Source of the DNA: JALONO01 sp038209965
Lineage (GTDB): Bacteria > Bacteroidota > Bacteroidia > Cytophagales > Thermoflexibacteraceae
Length of the DNA: 64,000 bases
Reading direction: 5' to 3'
Assembly: GCA_038209965.1 (NCBI GenBank)
Contig: JBBQXF010000002.1
Location: 33,050 to 97,049 of the forward strand
Below are positions 17,644-27,101 of the stretch, in pieces; the first letter of the stretch is position 1; each line of letters starts with the position of its first letter. Below the pieces are notes generated by a model. The model searched no databases. It was not told the DNA's origin and worked only from the letters and a program-made list of their open reading frames with translations. Made by a program: the position numbers and the translations under genes.

Positions 17644-18504
17644 ATGAACCTAAAACTTAAAATTGCCATCCAGAAGTCTGGCAGGTTGAGCGAAGACTCC
17701 CTCCAACTAATCCGGGAATGTGGCATCAAATTTAACAACGGCATTGGCAAGTTGAAAGCCGAAGCCACCAATTTTCCCATCGACTTTTTGTTGCTTCGCG
17801 ACGACGACATCCCTGGCTATGTGGCCGATGGCGTGGCCGACGTTGGCATTGTCGGGGAAAACGTGATGGTCGAAAAAGCCCAAAAAGTAGAAATTGTCCA
17901 CCGGTTGGGTTTTTCGAAGTGCCGCCTGTCCATTGCAGTGCCCCGGGGGGCGCACTACGACGGCCCAGCCAGTTTGCAGGGCAAGCGGATCGCCACATCC
18001 TATCCCCGTATTTTGGGTCAATTCTTGGCCCAAGAAGGGGTGAATGCCGAAATCCACGAGATCAGCGGGTCGGTGGAAATCGCCCCGGGCATCGGTTTGG
18101 CCGAAGCCATTTGCGACATAGTCAGTTCGGGCAGCACCCTGTTCACCAACGGGCTGGAGGAAGTGGAAACAGTGTTCCGCTCCGAGGCCGTCCTCATTGC
18201 GCAGCCCGGCCTGAGCGGTGGCCAGAGCCAGACGTTGGACAAGTTGATCTTTCGGATCAAAGCCGTGCAAGTCGCCCGCAACAACAAATACATTCTGCTC
18301 AATGCCCCCGAAGACAAAATCGTGACCATCACCCGATTAATCCCCGGCATGAAAGCCCCCTCGGTGGTCAAACTGGCCCGGCCTGGTTGGGTATCGCTCC
18401 ACTCGGTGATCAACGAGAACGACTTCTGGGAAGTTATCGAGGCATTGCAGGCCGAAGGTGCAGAAGGCATTTTGGTCGTCCCAATTGAGAAAATGATCGT
18501 TTGA
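17644..18504 (+). CDS. hisG: ATP phosphoribosyltransferase, long form
   Basis: 286 residues. It catalyses the first step of histidine synthesis, joining ATP and PRPP. The start LKIAIQKSGRLSEDS is the family N-terminus, and the ATG at 17644 is preferred over an upstream in-frame start at 17542 for that reason. The PRPP-binding region (DIVSSGSTLFTNGL) lies near 158-171. The C-terminal third (ending in a LQAEGAEGILVVPIEKM block) is the regulatory ACT-like domain of the long form, so feedback inhibition by histidine is expected and no HisZ is needed. No other his gene follows; rpsA is next. Confidence 0.94.
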   Translation: MNLKLKIAIQKSGRLSEDSLQLIRECGIKFNNGIGKLKAEATNFPIDFLLLRDDDIPGYVADGVADVGIVGENVMVEKAQKVEIVHRLGFSKCRLSIAVPRGAHYDGPASLQGKRIATSYPRILGQFLAQEGVNAEIHEISGSVEIAPGIGLAEAICDIVSSGSTLFTNGLEEVETVFRSEAVLIAQPGLSGGQSQTLDKLIFRIKAVQVARNNKYILLNAPEDKIVTITRLIPGMKAPSVVKLARPGWVSLHSVINENDFWEVIEALQAEGAEGILVVPIEKMIV

Positions 18505-18580
18505 AGCCATTAACCGGCAAATTCTCCCAGTTTTTTCAAGATTTGACCAAGAATCAGGGGGAGATTTTTTCGGGATTTAT

Positions 18581-18588
18581 TATATTTG
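18581..18588 (+). promoter_or_regulatory. Likely -7 promoter element for rpsA
   Basis: TATATTTG matches TAnnTTTG exactly, 116 bases before the rpsA start. The long leader between them could hold translational control of S1, but I see no defined structure. Confidence 0.5.
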
Positions 18589-18704
18589 CAACCCTTTTGA
18601 TCGAAAGGGACATTGTTCGAGGTGTTCAATGTTTATAAATTTAACTTAAACCGCCATTCAGCTGCACCGTGAATGAGCGATAAAAAGGTGCAAACACAAC
18701 CAAA

Positions 18705-20480
18705 ATGAGTCTAGTAGCCGAATTTGATTGGGATAGTTACCAGTCCAAAAGCCTAGGTGCCGGGTACAATAAATCCGACACGGCGAAGCTCACCGAACTG
18801 TACGCAGGTACATTGACGGAAGCAAAACAAAATGAAGTAGTACGCGGAATAGTGGTAAGCATCACCGACCGCGAAGTGGTGTTGAACATCGGTTTTAAGA
18901 GCGATGGATTGGTATCACTGACCGAATTCCGCGACATGCCCGACCTCCAGGTAGGGTCTGAAGTGGATGTGTACATTGAAAACCAAGAAGACCTCAACGG
19001 CCAATTGGTGCTTTCGCGCAAAAAAGCCAAAATTGTCAAAGCTTGGCAAAATATTGAAGGGGCTTTCCAAGGCGACCTCGTAATCGAGGGCATTGTGAAG
19101 CGCCGCACCAAAGGGGGCTTGATTGTCGACATTTTCGGAGTGGAGGCGTTCTTGCCCGGCTCCCAGATCGATGTGAAGCCCATCCGTGACTTTGACATTT
19201 ATGTGGGCAAAAAGATGGAAGTCAAAGTAGTGAAAATCAACTACGCCAATGACAACGTCGTCGTTTCCCACAAGATATTGATCGAGAAAGACCTCGAGGC
19301 CCAGAAAGCTGAAATTCTCAACAACCTTGAGAAAGGCCAAGTGCTCGAAGGGGTGATTAAAAATATGACCAATTTCGGTGTGTTCATCGATTTGGGCGGG
19401 GTAGATGGCTTGCTGCACATCACCGATATTTCTTGGGGTCGCATCAGCCATCCCGAAGAAGTACTCAAACTTGACCAGAAAGTCAATATCGTTGTCCTTG
19501 ACTTTGATGAAGACAAGAAGCGTATTTCCTTGGGCATGAAGCAATTGGTTGCTCATCCTTGGGATAGCCTGGCCGAGACAATGCAGATCGGCACCAAGGT
19601 GGAAGGCCGGATTGTCAACGTGGCCGATTATGGCGCGTTTTTGGAGATCATGCCCGGCGTAGAAGGATTAATCCACGTATCGGAAATGTCTTGGTCGCAG
19701 CACCTGCGCAACCCCCAAGACTTTATCAAGATCGGGGATATAATCAATGCGGTGATATTGACCTTGGATCGCGACGATCGCAAGATGTCGCTCGGGATCA
19801 AGCAACTCACCGAAGATCCTTGGACCAAAGCCGATATCAAGACCAAGTATTCGGTAGGTTCCAAACACAACGGCATGGTGCGCAACTTGACCAACTTTGG
19901 CTTGTTCCTCGAATTGGAAGAAGGCATCGACGGTTTGGTGCACGTATCGGATCTGTCTTGGACCCGCAAAGTGAAGCATCCATCAGAGTTTATCAAAGTT
20001 AGTGAGCGCCTGGATGTGGTAGTGTTGGAATTGGATGTGGATCAGCGCCGCTTGGCCTTGGGTCACAAACAGTTGGAAGAAAACCCTTGGGATACTTTTG
20101 AAACTATTTTTGCCGCCGGAACCCTCCACAAAGCAACCATCCTTTCCAAAGATGACAAAGGGAATGCCCGGTTGGAATTGCCTTATGGCATCGAGGGTTT
20201 CTCCAATACCAAACACTTGCAAAAAGAAGATGGTAGCCGTGGTGAACCCGGTGAAGCATTGGATTTCAAGGTGATCGAGTTTTCCAAAGACGATAAGCGC
20301 ATCATCCTCTCCCACACCAATGTTTGGAAAGAGAAAGATGAAAAACCAGTCACTACTGTCAAGCGGGAGAAGGCTGGCAAAGACGACCAGCACACCAACG
20401 AGGTGGCCAAGTCCACCTTGGGCGATCTTGGCGTGTTGGCCCAATTGAAAGAGGACATGACCAAAAACGAAGAGGTATAG
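18705..20480 (+). CDS. rpsA: 30S ribosomal protein S1
   Basis: 591 residues with six S1 (OB-fold) repeats that can be followed by eye: about 42-112, 122-198, 209-282, 296-367, 382-454 and 469-541. Repeats 3 to 5 have the classic G-x-F/I-E/D-L...GLxHxSxxSW pattern. S1 binds mRNA on the 30S subunit and aids initiation; this matters in Bacteroidota, where Shine-Dalgarno pairing is little used. The C-terminal tail after 541 is charged and low in complexity. A good TAnnTTTG element precedes it and a clean terminator follows. Confidence 0.96.
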   Translation: MSLVAEFDWDSYQSKSLGAGYNKSDTAKLTELYAGTLTEAKQNEVVRGIVVSITDREVVLNIGFKSDGLVSLTEFRDMPDLQVGSEVDVYIENQEDLNGQLVLSRKKAKIVKAWQNIEGAFQGDLVIEGIVKRRTKGGLIVDIFGVEAFLPGSQIDVKPIRDFDIYVGKKMEVKVVKINYANDNVVVSHKILIEKDLEAQKAEILNNLEKGQVLEGVIKNMTNFGVFIDLGGVDGLLHITDISWGRISHPEEVLKLDQKVNIVVLDFDEDKKRISLGMKQLVAHPWDSLAETMQIGTKVEGRIVNVADYGAFLEIMPGVEGLIHVSEMSWSQHLRNPQDFIKIGDIINAVILTLDRDDRKMSLGIKQLTEDPWTKADIKTKYSVGSKHNGMVRNLTNFGLFLELEEGIDGLVHVSDLSWTRKVKHPSEFIKVSERLDVVVLELDVDQRRLALGHKQLEENPWDTFETIFAAGTLHKATILSKDDKGNARLELPYGIEGFSNTKHLQKEDGSRGEPGEALDFKVIEFSKDDKRIILSHTNVWKEKDEKPVTTVKREKAGKDDQHTNEVAKSTLGDLGVLAQLKEDMTKNEEV

Positions 20481-20500
20481 TTTTTAAGTTGATCAAATAG

Positions 20501-20534
20501 AAAAGCCGCTTAGCAATAAGCGGCTTTTTTTTGC
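20501..20534 (+). terminator. Intrinsic terminator of rpsA
   Basis: A 12-bp stem (20501-20512 with 20517-20528), GCAA tetraloop, and a T run. It lies 20 bases after the rpsA stop. Confidence 0.9.
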
Positions 20535-20629
20535 CCGGTGGCGATCCACACAAAAAATGGGGCGCCTGATTAAACCTCAAAAGCTGGCAACCATCAAACC
20601 TCCAGATTTCACTTAAAAATCAATCTACC

Positions 20630-21028
20630 ATGATTAAGCAGCTCATTTTTGCAATTTTGATGTTGAGTTTGGCCAATGTAGCCACCGCACAAGAGGACGA
20701 GGGGCCCAAAGGTGGCACGGCTGAGCAGCGGGCCGAGAAGCAACTGGCCAAATTGACCAAGGATTTGGGGCTGTCGGCCCAGCAACAGCCGGAAGTAAAA
20801 GATGTAATATTGGCCCGGATCCAAAAGACAGATGCGCTCCGGGGCACTGAAGAGGAAAAAAAGGCCAAGTTTCAAGCTGCCAAAGGGGCACTCGATGCAT
20901 ACAAGGCAAGCATGAAAGGCATTCTGACTCCTGAGCAATACACCCAGTTTGAACAACAGCAAAAGGAACAGCGCGGGAAAATGCGGGAAAAAATGAAAAA
21001 TGGCAAGCGGAAGCGTTCCGCGGGCTAG
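20630..21028 (+). CDS. Small exported Spy/CpxP-like helical protein
   Basis: 132 residues with a signal peptide (about 1-20, cleaved near ATAQ). The mature part is highly charged and helical. The pattern KQLAKLTKDLGLSAQQQ...ILTPEQYTQFEQQ is like the LTxxQ motifs of Spy/CpxP periplasmic chaperones and of small Bacteroidota proteins of the same layout. A chaperone or stress role in the periplasm is possible but not shown. The C-terminus is a Lys/Arg-rich tail. It is monocistronic, with its own terminator at 21044. Confidence 0.7.
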   Translation: MIKQLIFAILMLSLANVATAQEDEGPKGGTAEQRAEKQLAKLTKDLGLSAQQQPEVKDVILARIQKTDALRGTEEEKKAKFQAAKGALDAYKASMKGILTPEQYTQFEQQQKEQRGKMREKMKNGKRKRSAG

Positions 21029-21043
21029 CCAGTCAAGCCGAAA

Positions 21044-21072
21044 AAAAAACCACCCTAGCCGGTGGTTTTTTT
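21044..21072 (+). terminator. Intrinsic terminator
   Basis: An A-rich left arm ending in ACCACC pairs with GGTGGT followed by a T run; the loop is six bases. It ends the Spy-like gene. Confidence 0.85.
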
Positions 21073-21266
21073 GTGGCCAAAAGCTCGCCAAAGCGTGTAC
21101 AATTGACCTGGGAGCAGTGAAATGGGAAAATAAATCCCAAAAATAAAGTGGGCAGTATAATAAAAAGGTGAATATTCCCGTTTAAAAGTTACAAGCCTAT
21201 AAACCTTCATTTATACTTGGAAATAGGTTTAATCACACAAAATCGTCCCTAAACTAGATTGAAATC

Positions 21267-21851
21267 ATGAAAGCGAAGTTGAAAACTTACATTATAGCAT
21301 CCTTGATAGTGTGTCAAGCAAGTTTGAGCGGCTGTAACAGGTTCAAGCAAGCGGAAGAAAAAACAGCAACGGCGACTGCCCTGCAAGACACTAATCCTTG
21401 TGGCGGCGAAGACAACCTTCGCGCATTGAAATTTGCCCATAATGTTGACACCATTTACTCTTGGATCGATGAGGACACCAAGATTACCCAACAAGTAGCT
21501 GGCGATGGCCAACTGATGGTGGAAGAAAATTTTACCATTAATTCGCAAGCAGAATATGACGAATTGAAATCATTTTGGTCAAATCGCTCGGCGGCCGGCA
21601 AGAACCGAAGCCAATTCCCCGAGATTGATTTTGCCAAATCAACTTTGATCGCCTGCAAGATCGTGGCCCCCACCTTTTCTTACCCTGACAACATTGAGCT
21701 TAAAAAAGATTGTCCCGGCTTTGAGCTCAGGGTTGGGATGCGGCCCCCCATGGTACAAGGTTCAGCCTATACTTCTTCCAACTATTACACGGTGGTTCCT
21801 AAATTGCCCGATTCGGTCAAAGTAGAACTGGTTTCTTACCGTGCCCAATAG
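21267..21851 (+). CDS. Lipoprotein of unknown function
   Basis: 194 residues. The lipobox LSGC places a lipidated Cys at about residue 23. The mature part starts with a Lys/Glu/Thr-rich linker, then a soluble domain with two Cys (about 49 and 132). The stretch IDFAKSTLIACKI followed by an all-beta end ending in VKVELVSYRAQ recalls PrcB-type or protease-inhibitor-like beta domains, but the match is weak and I would not name a function. It has its own terminator and is not obviously linked to the TPR gene downstream. Confidence 0.65.
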   Translation: MKAKLKTYIIASLIVCQASLSGCNRFKQAEEKTATATALQDTNPCGGEDNLRALKFAHNVDTIYSWIDEDTKITQQVAGDGQLMVEENFTINSQAEYDELKSFWSNRSAAGKNRSQFPEIDFAKSTLIACKIVAPTFSYPDNIELKKDCPGFELRVGMRPPMVQGSAYTSSNYYTVVPKLPDSVKVELVSYRAQ

Positions 21852-21884
21852 CCCATTATTTGCCGTTGTTTATTTTGCCCAATT

Positions 21885-21910
21885 GCCATCTTGCAAAAGA
21901 TGGCTTTTTT
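21885..21910 (+). terminator. Intrinsic terminator
   Basis: An 8-bp stem (21885-21892 with 21897-21904), GCAA tetraloop, then six T. It ends the lipoprotein gene. Confidence 0.88.
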
Positions 21911-22038
21911 GTTGGATGGATTACCAATCAATGATTTGTCGCTCACATTAAGAAAGTTTAACGGATCGCGACGGGTTTTTGGGGCATTGGTGCTAATTTA
22001 GCAATGCAAACAGCCTAAATTTGAGTTTAAAGCGATCT

Positions 22039-23253
22039 ATGCGGTTATTGAGAAAATTGTGCTTTTTGTGGGGTTTGTCTTGCTGTCTCAGCGGCGCGGC
22101 CAATGCCCAGCAGCTACCCGATATGGACAGCGTGCCGATATTGCTCACCAATGTGGCGATCCAAGTGGAGTGTACGCAGGGCATTAATGACATGTACAAC
22201 TTTCAGTTTTCCCGGGCCGAAAGCACCTTCCAATGGCTGCGGCGCCGGTATCCGACCCATCCCATGCCCTATTTTTTGATGGGTCTCAGCCAATGGTGGA
22301 AAATTGTGCCCAATATTGACAACCAGCGTTATGATGCCCTGTTTTTAAGTTACATGGATTCCACCATTACCTACGCGGAAAAACTGTTTGACAAAAACGA
22401 GGACAACGTGGAAGCATCTTTTTTTCTGGCGGCGGCCTATGGTTTTAAGGGCCGGCTGTTCTCGGAGCGCAAAAGCTGGACCAGTGCCACTTTTGCCGGC
22501 AAAAAAGCGGTGAAGTACATGGAAAAAGCGGCCGACCAAAATGAGTTAAGTCCCGAATTTCTATTTGGTGATGGCCTGTTCAATTATTATTCCATTTGGG
22601 TCCCGGAGAACTATCCCATCTTGAAGCCTGTGCTGTGGTTTTTCAAAAAGGGTGACAAACCATTGGGTATCAAACAACTGGAAAAAGTGGCCAGCGATGC
22701 CTTTTATACTAAAACCGAAGCCCAGAATTTCTTGTTGCGCATCTATGCCGACGAAGGAATGCCCGAGAAAGCCTTTGAAACTACGCGCTACCTGCACAAA
22801 ACTTTTCCCGACAATGCCTATTTCCACCGGTACTACGCCCGGTCGCTCTACGGGCGGGGCGATTACGTAGAGCTGGAACAGGTTTGTCGGAAAATAATTG
22901 AAAATATTGACAGTGCCAGAGTGGGCTACGAAGAGATCAGCGGTCGCTACGCCGGCTTCTACTTGGGCCACATCTACCGCATCATTTATCGGGACAATAC
23001 CCGCGCCAAGCAGTATTACCAAAAAGCAGTGGGCTATTCGGAAAAAATCAAATCGCTCGACGCGGGCTATTACCTTCATTCACTCTCGGAGTTGGCCCGG
23101 ATTGCCGACAAAGAAGGCAATGTCCCCGAGGCTTGGGGTTATTATCAGAAAATCTTGGCCAATGCCGAACGCAAGCACCCAACGCACAAAGAAGCCAAGG
23201 ATTACGAAAAGAAGTACAAAGAGTGGAGCAAGAAAAATAAGCGCAAAGCCTAA
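22039..23253 (+). CDS. Exported tetratricopeptide-repeat protein
   Basis: 404 residues from the ATG at 22039, which starts a clean signal peptide (RLLRKLCFLWGLSCCL...ANAQ); the upstream TTG at 22021 would add six residues and is less likely. The mature protein is helical, with TPR-like repeats, for example FSRAESTFQWLRRRYPTHPMPYFLMG near 60-85 and an AWGYYQKILANAERKHP repeat near the end. This kind of periplasmic TPR protein is common in Bacteroidota as an adaptor. Its stop overlaps the moaA start by one base (TAATG), so the two are probably co-transcribed, with no obvious functional link. Confidence 0.8.
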   Translation: MRLLRKLCFLWGLSCCLSGAANAQQLPDMDSVPILLTNVAIQVECTQGINDMYNFQFSRAESTFQWLRRRYPTHPMPYFLMGLSQWWKIVPNIDNQRYDALFLSYMDSTITYAEKLFDKNEDNVEASFFLAAAYGFKGRLFSERKSWTSATFAGKKAVKYMEKAADQNELSPEFLFGDGLFNYYSIWVPENYPILKPVLWFFKKGDKPLGIKQLEKVASDAFYTKTEAQNFLLRIYADEGMPEKAFETTRYLHKTFPDNAYFHRYYARSLYGRGDYVELEQVCRKIIENIDSARVGYEEISGRYAGFYLGHIYRIIYRDNTRAKQYYQKAVGYSEKIKSLDAGYYLHSLSELARIADKEGNVPEAWGYYQKILANAERKHPTHKEAKDYEKKYKEWSKKNKRKA

Positions 23254-24254
23254 TGGAGATAGCCAAGATTTATGACAACCATGGACGGCCGATCGATTAC
23301 CTCCGATTATCAGTCACCGATCGGTGCAACCTGCGCTGTTTCTATTGCATGCCCGAAACTGGGATCCAATATTTACCCAAAAAACAACTGCTCACCTATG
23401 AGGAAATGGAGCGGCTGGTGCGGGCAATGGCCAGCTTGGGCATCCAAAAAGTAAGGATCACCGGCGGGGAACCCTTCGTGCGGCAGGGGCTAATGGATTT
23501 TTTGTGGCGGCTCCGGGACATTCCCGGAATCATCGAGATCGGGCTGACCACCAACGGGGTGCTCACGGCCCCGCTCGTGCCCGAACTGGCCCGCCTCGGC
23601 ATTGGCTCGGTCAACTTGAGCCTTGATACCTTGGATCGGGAGCGCTTCCGCACCATCGCCCGGCGCGATGAACTGGATCGGGTCATGGCCACTTTGTATG
23701 CTTTGCTGGATCATGGGATTGCCGTCAAACTCAATGCGGTGGTCATGGAGGGACAAAACACCCAAGACATCGTCCCTTTGGCCGAGTTTGCCCGCCAGCA
23801 CCCGGTGGATGTCCGGTTCATTGAAGAAATGCCCTTTAATGGTGAAGGGGCACATTATCCAGTTTTGAACTGGACGCACCGCAAGATTTTGCAAAATTTG
23901 CGCGATGCTTACCCGGATCTACACAAAATTCCCGATGGGCCAAACGCTACCTCGGCCAGTTACACCGTGCCCGGCTTTGCGGGGAGCATCGGCATCATTG
24001 CCGCTTTCAGCCGAACGTTCTGTGGCACTTGCAACCGGATCCGGGTAACGGCCCAAGGCACGCTAAAGACTTGTCTGTACGATGATGGCGTGCTGGATGT
24101 GAGGCAGTTGATGCGCGATGGCGCCACCGATGCCCAATTGATCAATGCCTTGGCCGATGCTTTTCGCCACCGCCCCAAGGATGGTTTTGTGGCCGAGGCC
24201 CGCCGCCGCCACGCTGCACCGGCCCACGAATCCATGTCCACCATTGGCGGATAG
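23253..24254 (+). CDS. moaA: GTP 3',8-cyclase (molybdenum cofactor synthesis)
   Basis: 333 residues of the radical SAM family. The N-terminal cluster site is C25-x3-C29-x2-C32 (CNLRCFYC) and the C-terminal cluster that binds GTP uses Cys 257, 260 and 274 (CGTCNRIR, then TCLYD). The chain ends in the conserved GG. The enzyme makes 3',8-cyclo-dihydro-GTP, the first step to molybdopterin. The GGEP SAM-binding motif is near 71-74. Other moa/moe genes are not in the window, and the gene is translationally coupled to a TPR protein rather than to moaC. Confidence 0.95.
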   Translation: MEIAKIYDNHGRPIDYLRLSVTDRCNLRCFYCMPETGIQYLPKKQLLTYEEMERLVRAMASLGIQKVRITGGEPFVRQGLMDFLWRLRDIPGIIEIGLTTNGVLTAPLVPELARLGIGSVNLSLDTLDRERFRTIARRDELDRVMATLYALLDHGIAVKLNAVVMEGQNTQDIVPLAEFARQHPVDVRFIEEMPFNGEGAHYPVLNWTHRKILQNLRDAYPDLHKIPDGPNATSASYTVPGFAGSIGIIAAFSRTFCGTCNRIRVTAQGTLKTCLYDDGVLDVRQLMRDGATDAQLINALADAFRHRPKDGFVAEARRRHAAPAHESMSTIGG

Positions 24255-24307
24255 CGGATGCTTCCACCCGATAATTTCTGGTGGTAAATCCATTGGATAA
24301 CAATAGA

Positions 24308-24800
24308 TCAGGTATTTTTAATTAAGGCACTGGGTGTAATCTCGGCCACGTTTTTGCAGCCGGCCAGCCCCATTGTCAGCTCAAAATCGGCCAGCAAGTG
24401 GCGGACGACCTCGGTCACCCCGGCTCGGCCTGCCAGTGCCAATCCATAACAATAGGGCCGCCCAAGGCAAACCGCCGTGGCACCCAAGGCCAAGGCTTTG
24501 AACATATCGGCCCCACAGCAGTTGGCCCAACAACTGGGTGCGGATATCGCGCTCGAACACGTCGCGGAGCATCCGGGGCACTATCTGCCAGCGGGCAAAA
24601 GCCGTCCGGTTGGCGGTAATAGTGCTCTCCAGGCCGGCCCCGCCCGCAATGTAGGCAAATGCTTCTGTGCTCATCTGCGCTTGGGCCGCAGCTTCTAGGG
24701 TGGCCAAGTTGGGGGAAACCACCGGCTTGGTGCCCATAAAATCGGCCAAGTAGCGTTCTTTTTGTCGGTCAAAAGCCGAAAAGGGTGGGGGAGTGCTCAT
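24308..24800 (-). pseudogene. Lactate oxidase/FMN-dependent alpha-hydroxy-acid dehydrogenase with large internal deletion
   Basis: The N-terminal part (from ATG at 24800, beginning STPPPFSAFDRQ) has the family block AFAYIAGGAGLESTITANR and ends at RDIRTQLLG. The very next residues, one frame over, are GADMFKALALGATAVCLGRPYCYGLA, which is the C-terminal FMN-phosphate region of the same family, running to a stop at 24308. An intact enzyme is about 360-390 residues; here only about 160 codons remain. The middle of the TIM barrel, including the catalytic His, is missing and the frame is broken at about 24510-24530. This is a dead gene. Confidence 0.85.
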
Positions 24801-24904
24801 CGACGCGCGCTTGTTGATTGGGTTTTCAAGATACAAAAACTAGCGGTTTTATGGATATTTGGCAATCGGATGCGCAAATTTTCTTGCGAAAGCCAACTAA
24901 AACC

Positions 24905-24944
24905 AAAAAAGGTTCCGACTTCTCAAAAGCCGGAACCTTTTTGC
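24905..24944. terminator. Bidirectional terminator after the ABC-F gene
   Basis: GGTTCCG (24911-24917) pairs with CGGAACC (24931-24937), with a further three inner pairs, an A run before and a T run after. It ends the minus-strand ABC-F transcript. Confidence 0.8.
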
Positions 24945-24971
24945 CCAAATCCCGGTGAAAATGCCCAACCT

Positions 24972-26594
24972 TTACTTGCCGGCATACATACTCGCCCGCA
25001 ACGCTTTGATTTTTTCGTCGGTAATGTAGTCATCGTAGGTCATTTGGCGATCAATGATGCCCTTGGGAGTGAGTTCGATCACCCGGTTGGCGACCGTTTG
25101 CACAAATTCGTGGTCATGCGAGGCAAACAGCACCGTGCCCTTGAAAATTTTCAGCCCGTTGTTGAAGGCGGTAATTGATTCCAGATCCAAGTGGTTTGTC
25201 GGTTCGTCGAGGGCCAGCAGATTGGCTTTGCTCAGGATCATGCGCGAAGTCATGCAGCGCATTTTCTCGCCCCCGGACAGCACCGAGGCTTTCTTGAGGG
25301 ATTCTTCGCCCGAAAACAGCATCCGGCCCAAAAATCCACGGATGAACGATTCGTCCTTTTCTTCAGAAAACTGCCGCAGCCAATCGATCAAGTTCATGTC
25401 CTCGCCATTAAAATAGCGGTTATTGTCGTTGGGCAGATAGGCTTTCGTGATGGTAACGCCCCACTTAAATTCGCCGTCATCGGCCTTTATTTCGTCATTG
25501 ATAATTTCAAAAAAGGAAGTGACTGCCAAACTTTCTTTGGCCAAAAACACGACTTTATCGCCTTTTTTTACCGTGAAGCTTACATTAGTGAACAGCACAT
25601 TGCCATCATTTAGTTTGCGCAGGTTTTTTACCTCCAAGATCTGATCGCCAGCTTCGCGTTCGGGGGTGAACTGGATGCCCGGATACTTGCGGTTAGAAGG
25701 CTGAATGTCATCGACGTTCAATTTTTCCAACATTTTTTTGCGACTGGTCGCTTGCTTCGACTTGGACACGTTGGCACTGAACCGCTCGATGAAGCTCATC
25801 AATTCTTTGCGCTTCTCGTCGTTTTTCTTGTTCTGGTCGTTGCGTTGGCGGAGGGCCAATTGGCTGGATTCGTACCAAAAGGTATAATTGCCGGCGTACA
25901 ATTTGATTTTGCCAAAATCCACGTCGGCTACGTGGGTGCAGACGGCGTCCAAAAAGTGGCGGTCGTGCGAGACCACGATCACAATATTGGGAAAATTGGC
26001 CAGAAAATCTTCCAGCCAGGCGATGGTTTCCACATCCAAATCGTTGGTCGGCTCGTCGAGCAGCAGGATATCGGGATTGCCGAACAAGGCTTGGGCCAGC
26101 AACACTTTTACTTTTTCGCCGCCGTTCAGTTCGTTCATCAGGTTATAGTGCTTGTCTTCTTTGATGCCCAGCGAACTGAGGATGTTGGCTGCTTCGCTCT
26201 CGGCGTTCCAGCCGTCCATCTCGGCAAACTCTGATTCGAGTTCCGAGGCCCGGACACCGTCGGCATCGCTGAAGTCGAGCTTGGCGTAGATCGCATCCTT
26301 CTCCTGCACCACTGCCCAAAGTTTTTTGTGGCCCATCAGCACAGTTTGCAGCACTTGAAAGCCATCAAACTCAAAGTGGTTTTGCTTGAGGACAGCCATC
26401 CTGGCCCCTTTGGAGACGCTCACTTGCCCGGTGGTGGACTCGATTTCGCCCGACATTATTTTTAGCAGGGTGGATTTTCCCGCGCCGTTGGCCCCGATGA
26501 TCCCGTAGCAATTGCCTTCGGTAAATTTGACATTGACATCGTCGAACAGCACCCGCTTACCGTAGCGGAGGGAAAGATTGGAAACTGAAATCAT
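24972..26594 (-). CDS. ABC-F family ATPase (YbiT-like translation factor)
   Basis: 540 residues from the ATG at 26594, which gives the usual MISVSNLSLRYG start; the reading frame is open further upstream to 26699 but that part is not family-like. It has two ABC domains in one chain and no membrane segments: Walker A GANGAGKST at 34-42, an LNGGEKVKVLLAQ signature and DEPTNDLD in the first half, LSGGEKMRC and DEPTNHLD in the second, joined by the charged P-site tRNA interaction linker. ABC-F proteins act on the ribosome E site, easing stalled translation; some give antibiotic resistance, but this one looks like the housekeeping YbiT type. Confidence 0.92.
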   Translation of the reverse strand: MISVSNLSLRYGKRVLFDDVNVKFTEGNCYGIIGANGAGKSTLLKIMSGEIESTTGQVSVSKGARMAVLKQNHFEFDGFQVLQTVLMGHKKLWAVVQEKDAIYAKLDFSDADGVRASELESEFAEMDGWNAESEAANILSSLGIKEDKHYNLMNELNGGEKVKVLLAQALFGNPDILLLDEPTNDLDVETIAWLEDFLANFPNIVIVVSHDRHFLDAVCTHVADVDFGKIKLYAGNYTFWYESSQLALRQRNDQNKKNDEKRKELMSFIERFSANVSKSKQATSRKKMLEKLNVDDIQPSNRKYPGIQFTPEREAGDQILEVKNLRKLNDGNVLFTNVSFTVKKGDKVVFLAKESLAVTSFFEIINDEIKADDGEFKWGVTITKAYLPNDNNRYFNGEDMNLIDWLRQFSEEKDESFIRGFLGRMLFSGEESLKKASVLSGGEKMRCMTSRMILSKANLLALDEPTNHLDLESITAFNNGLKIFKGTVLFASHDHEFVQTVANRVIELTPKGIIDRQMTYDDYITDEKIKALRASMYAGK

Positions 26595-27101
26595 TGTTTT
26601 TAAGCTAAATAGAGTTGCGTAGTCGGTTTTGCGCCACAAAGGTAAACAGAATTTGGCTGGGTGCGAAGCTTGCCCCCGATTCTTTGTGCTTTTGGGCAAT
26701 GGGGATGGGCGTACCGATCAACGGCCACGGCGCAAATCGGTTCAGGTCTTGGACTTGCGCCAATTTATTTGTAGGGGCAGGGGTGCCAGGTTGAATCTTC
26801 GTGAACGCAATCCCAAACGGTAGGTGCGGCTAGTCGGCGGACTGCGGACGGCCATTCTGTCCGCGAGCGAAGCCTCTCCCAATTCTTTGGGCTTTTGGGG
26901 AAGTGACAGTATTCGATTATCTTTGACAAAGGGCGCAGTCCCTTCATTTTTAACGCTGCGCAATTCTAACCACCGTTTTTCACCTTCTGTTTTAGTTGCG
27001 GATTAATAGGGGCTGGAACGTGAGCCACCTGCTTAACAACTTCATTTATACGGCATTCGCAATGTGGCATCGCAGCAATAAATCCCTTAAATCCAACAAT
27101 C
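26595..27101. other. Divergent intergenic region with a promoter for the cupin gene
   Basis: About 500 bases with no convincing ORF. Two loosely similar stretches (near 26678-26705 and 26880-26905, both with ATTCTTTG-GCTTTTGGG) are seen. A good promoter lies at 26894-26925. Base composition drops in GC towards the cupin gene. Confidence 0.45.
26894..26925 (+). promoter_or_regulatory. Bacteroidota-type promoter (TTTG, 20-base spacer, TATCTTTG)
   Basis: TTTG at 26894-26897 and TATCTTTG at 26918-26925 with a 20-base spacer is a full match to the -33/-7 consensus. Transcription should begin near 26931, leaving about 170 bases of leader before the cupin ATG. Confidence 0.6.

Noticed and set aside
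26742..26963. A 73-codon minus-strand frame upstream of the ABC-F gene
   Set aside because: It has basic, low-information composition, no start context, and the region carries a plus-strand promoter instead.
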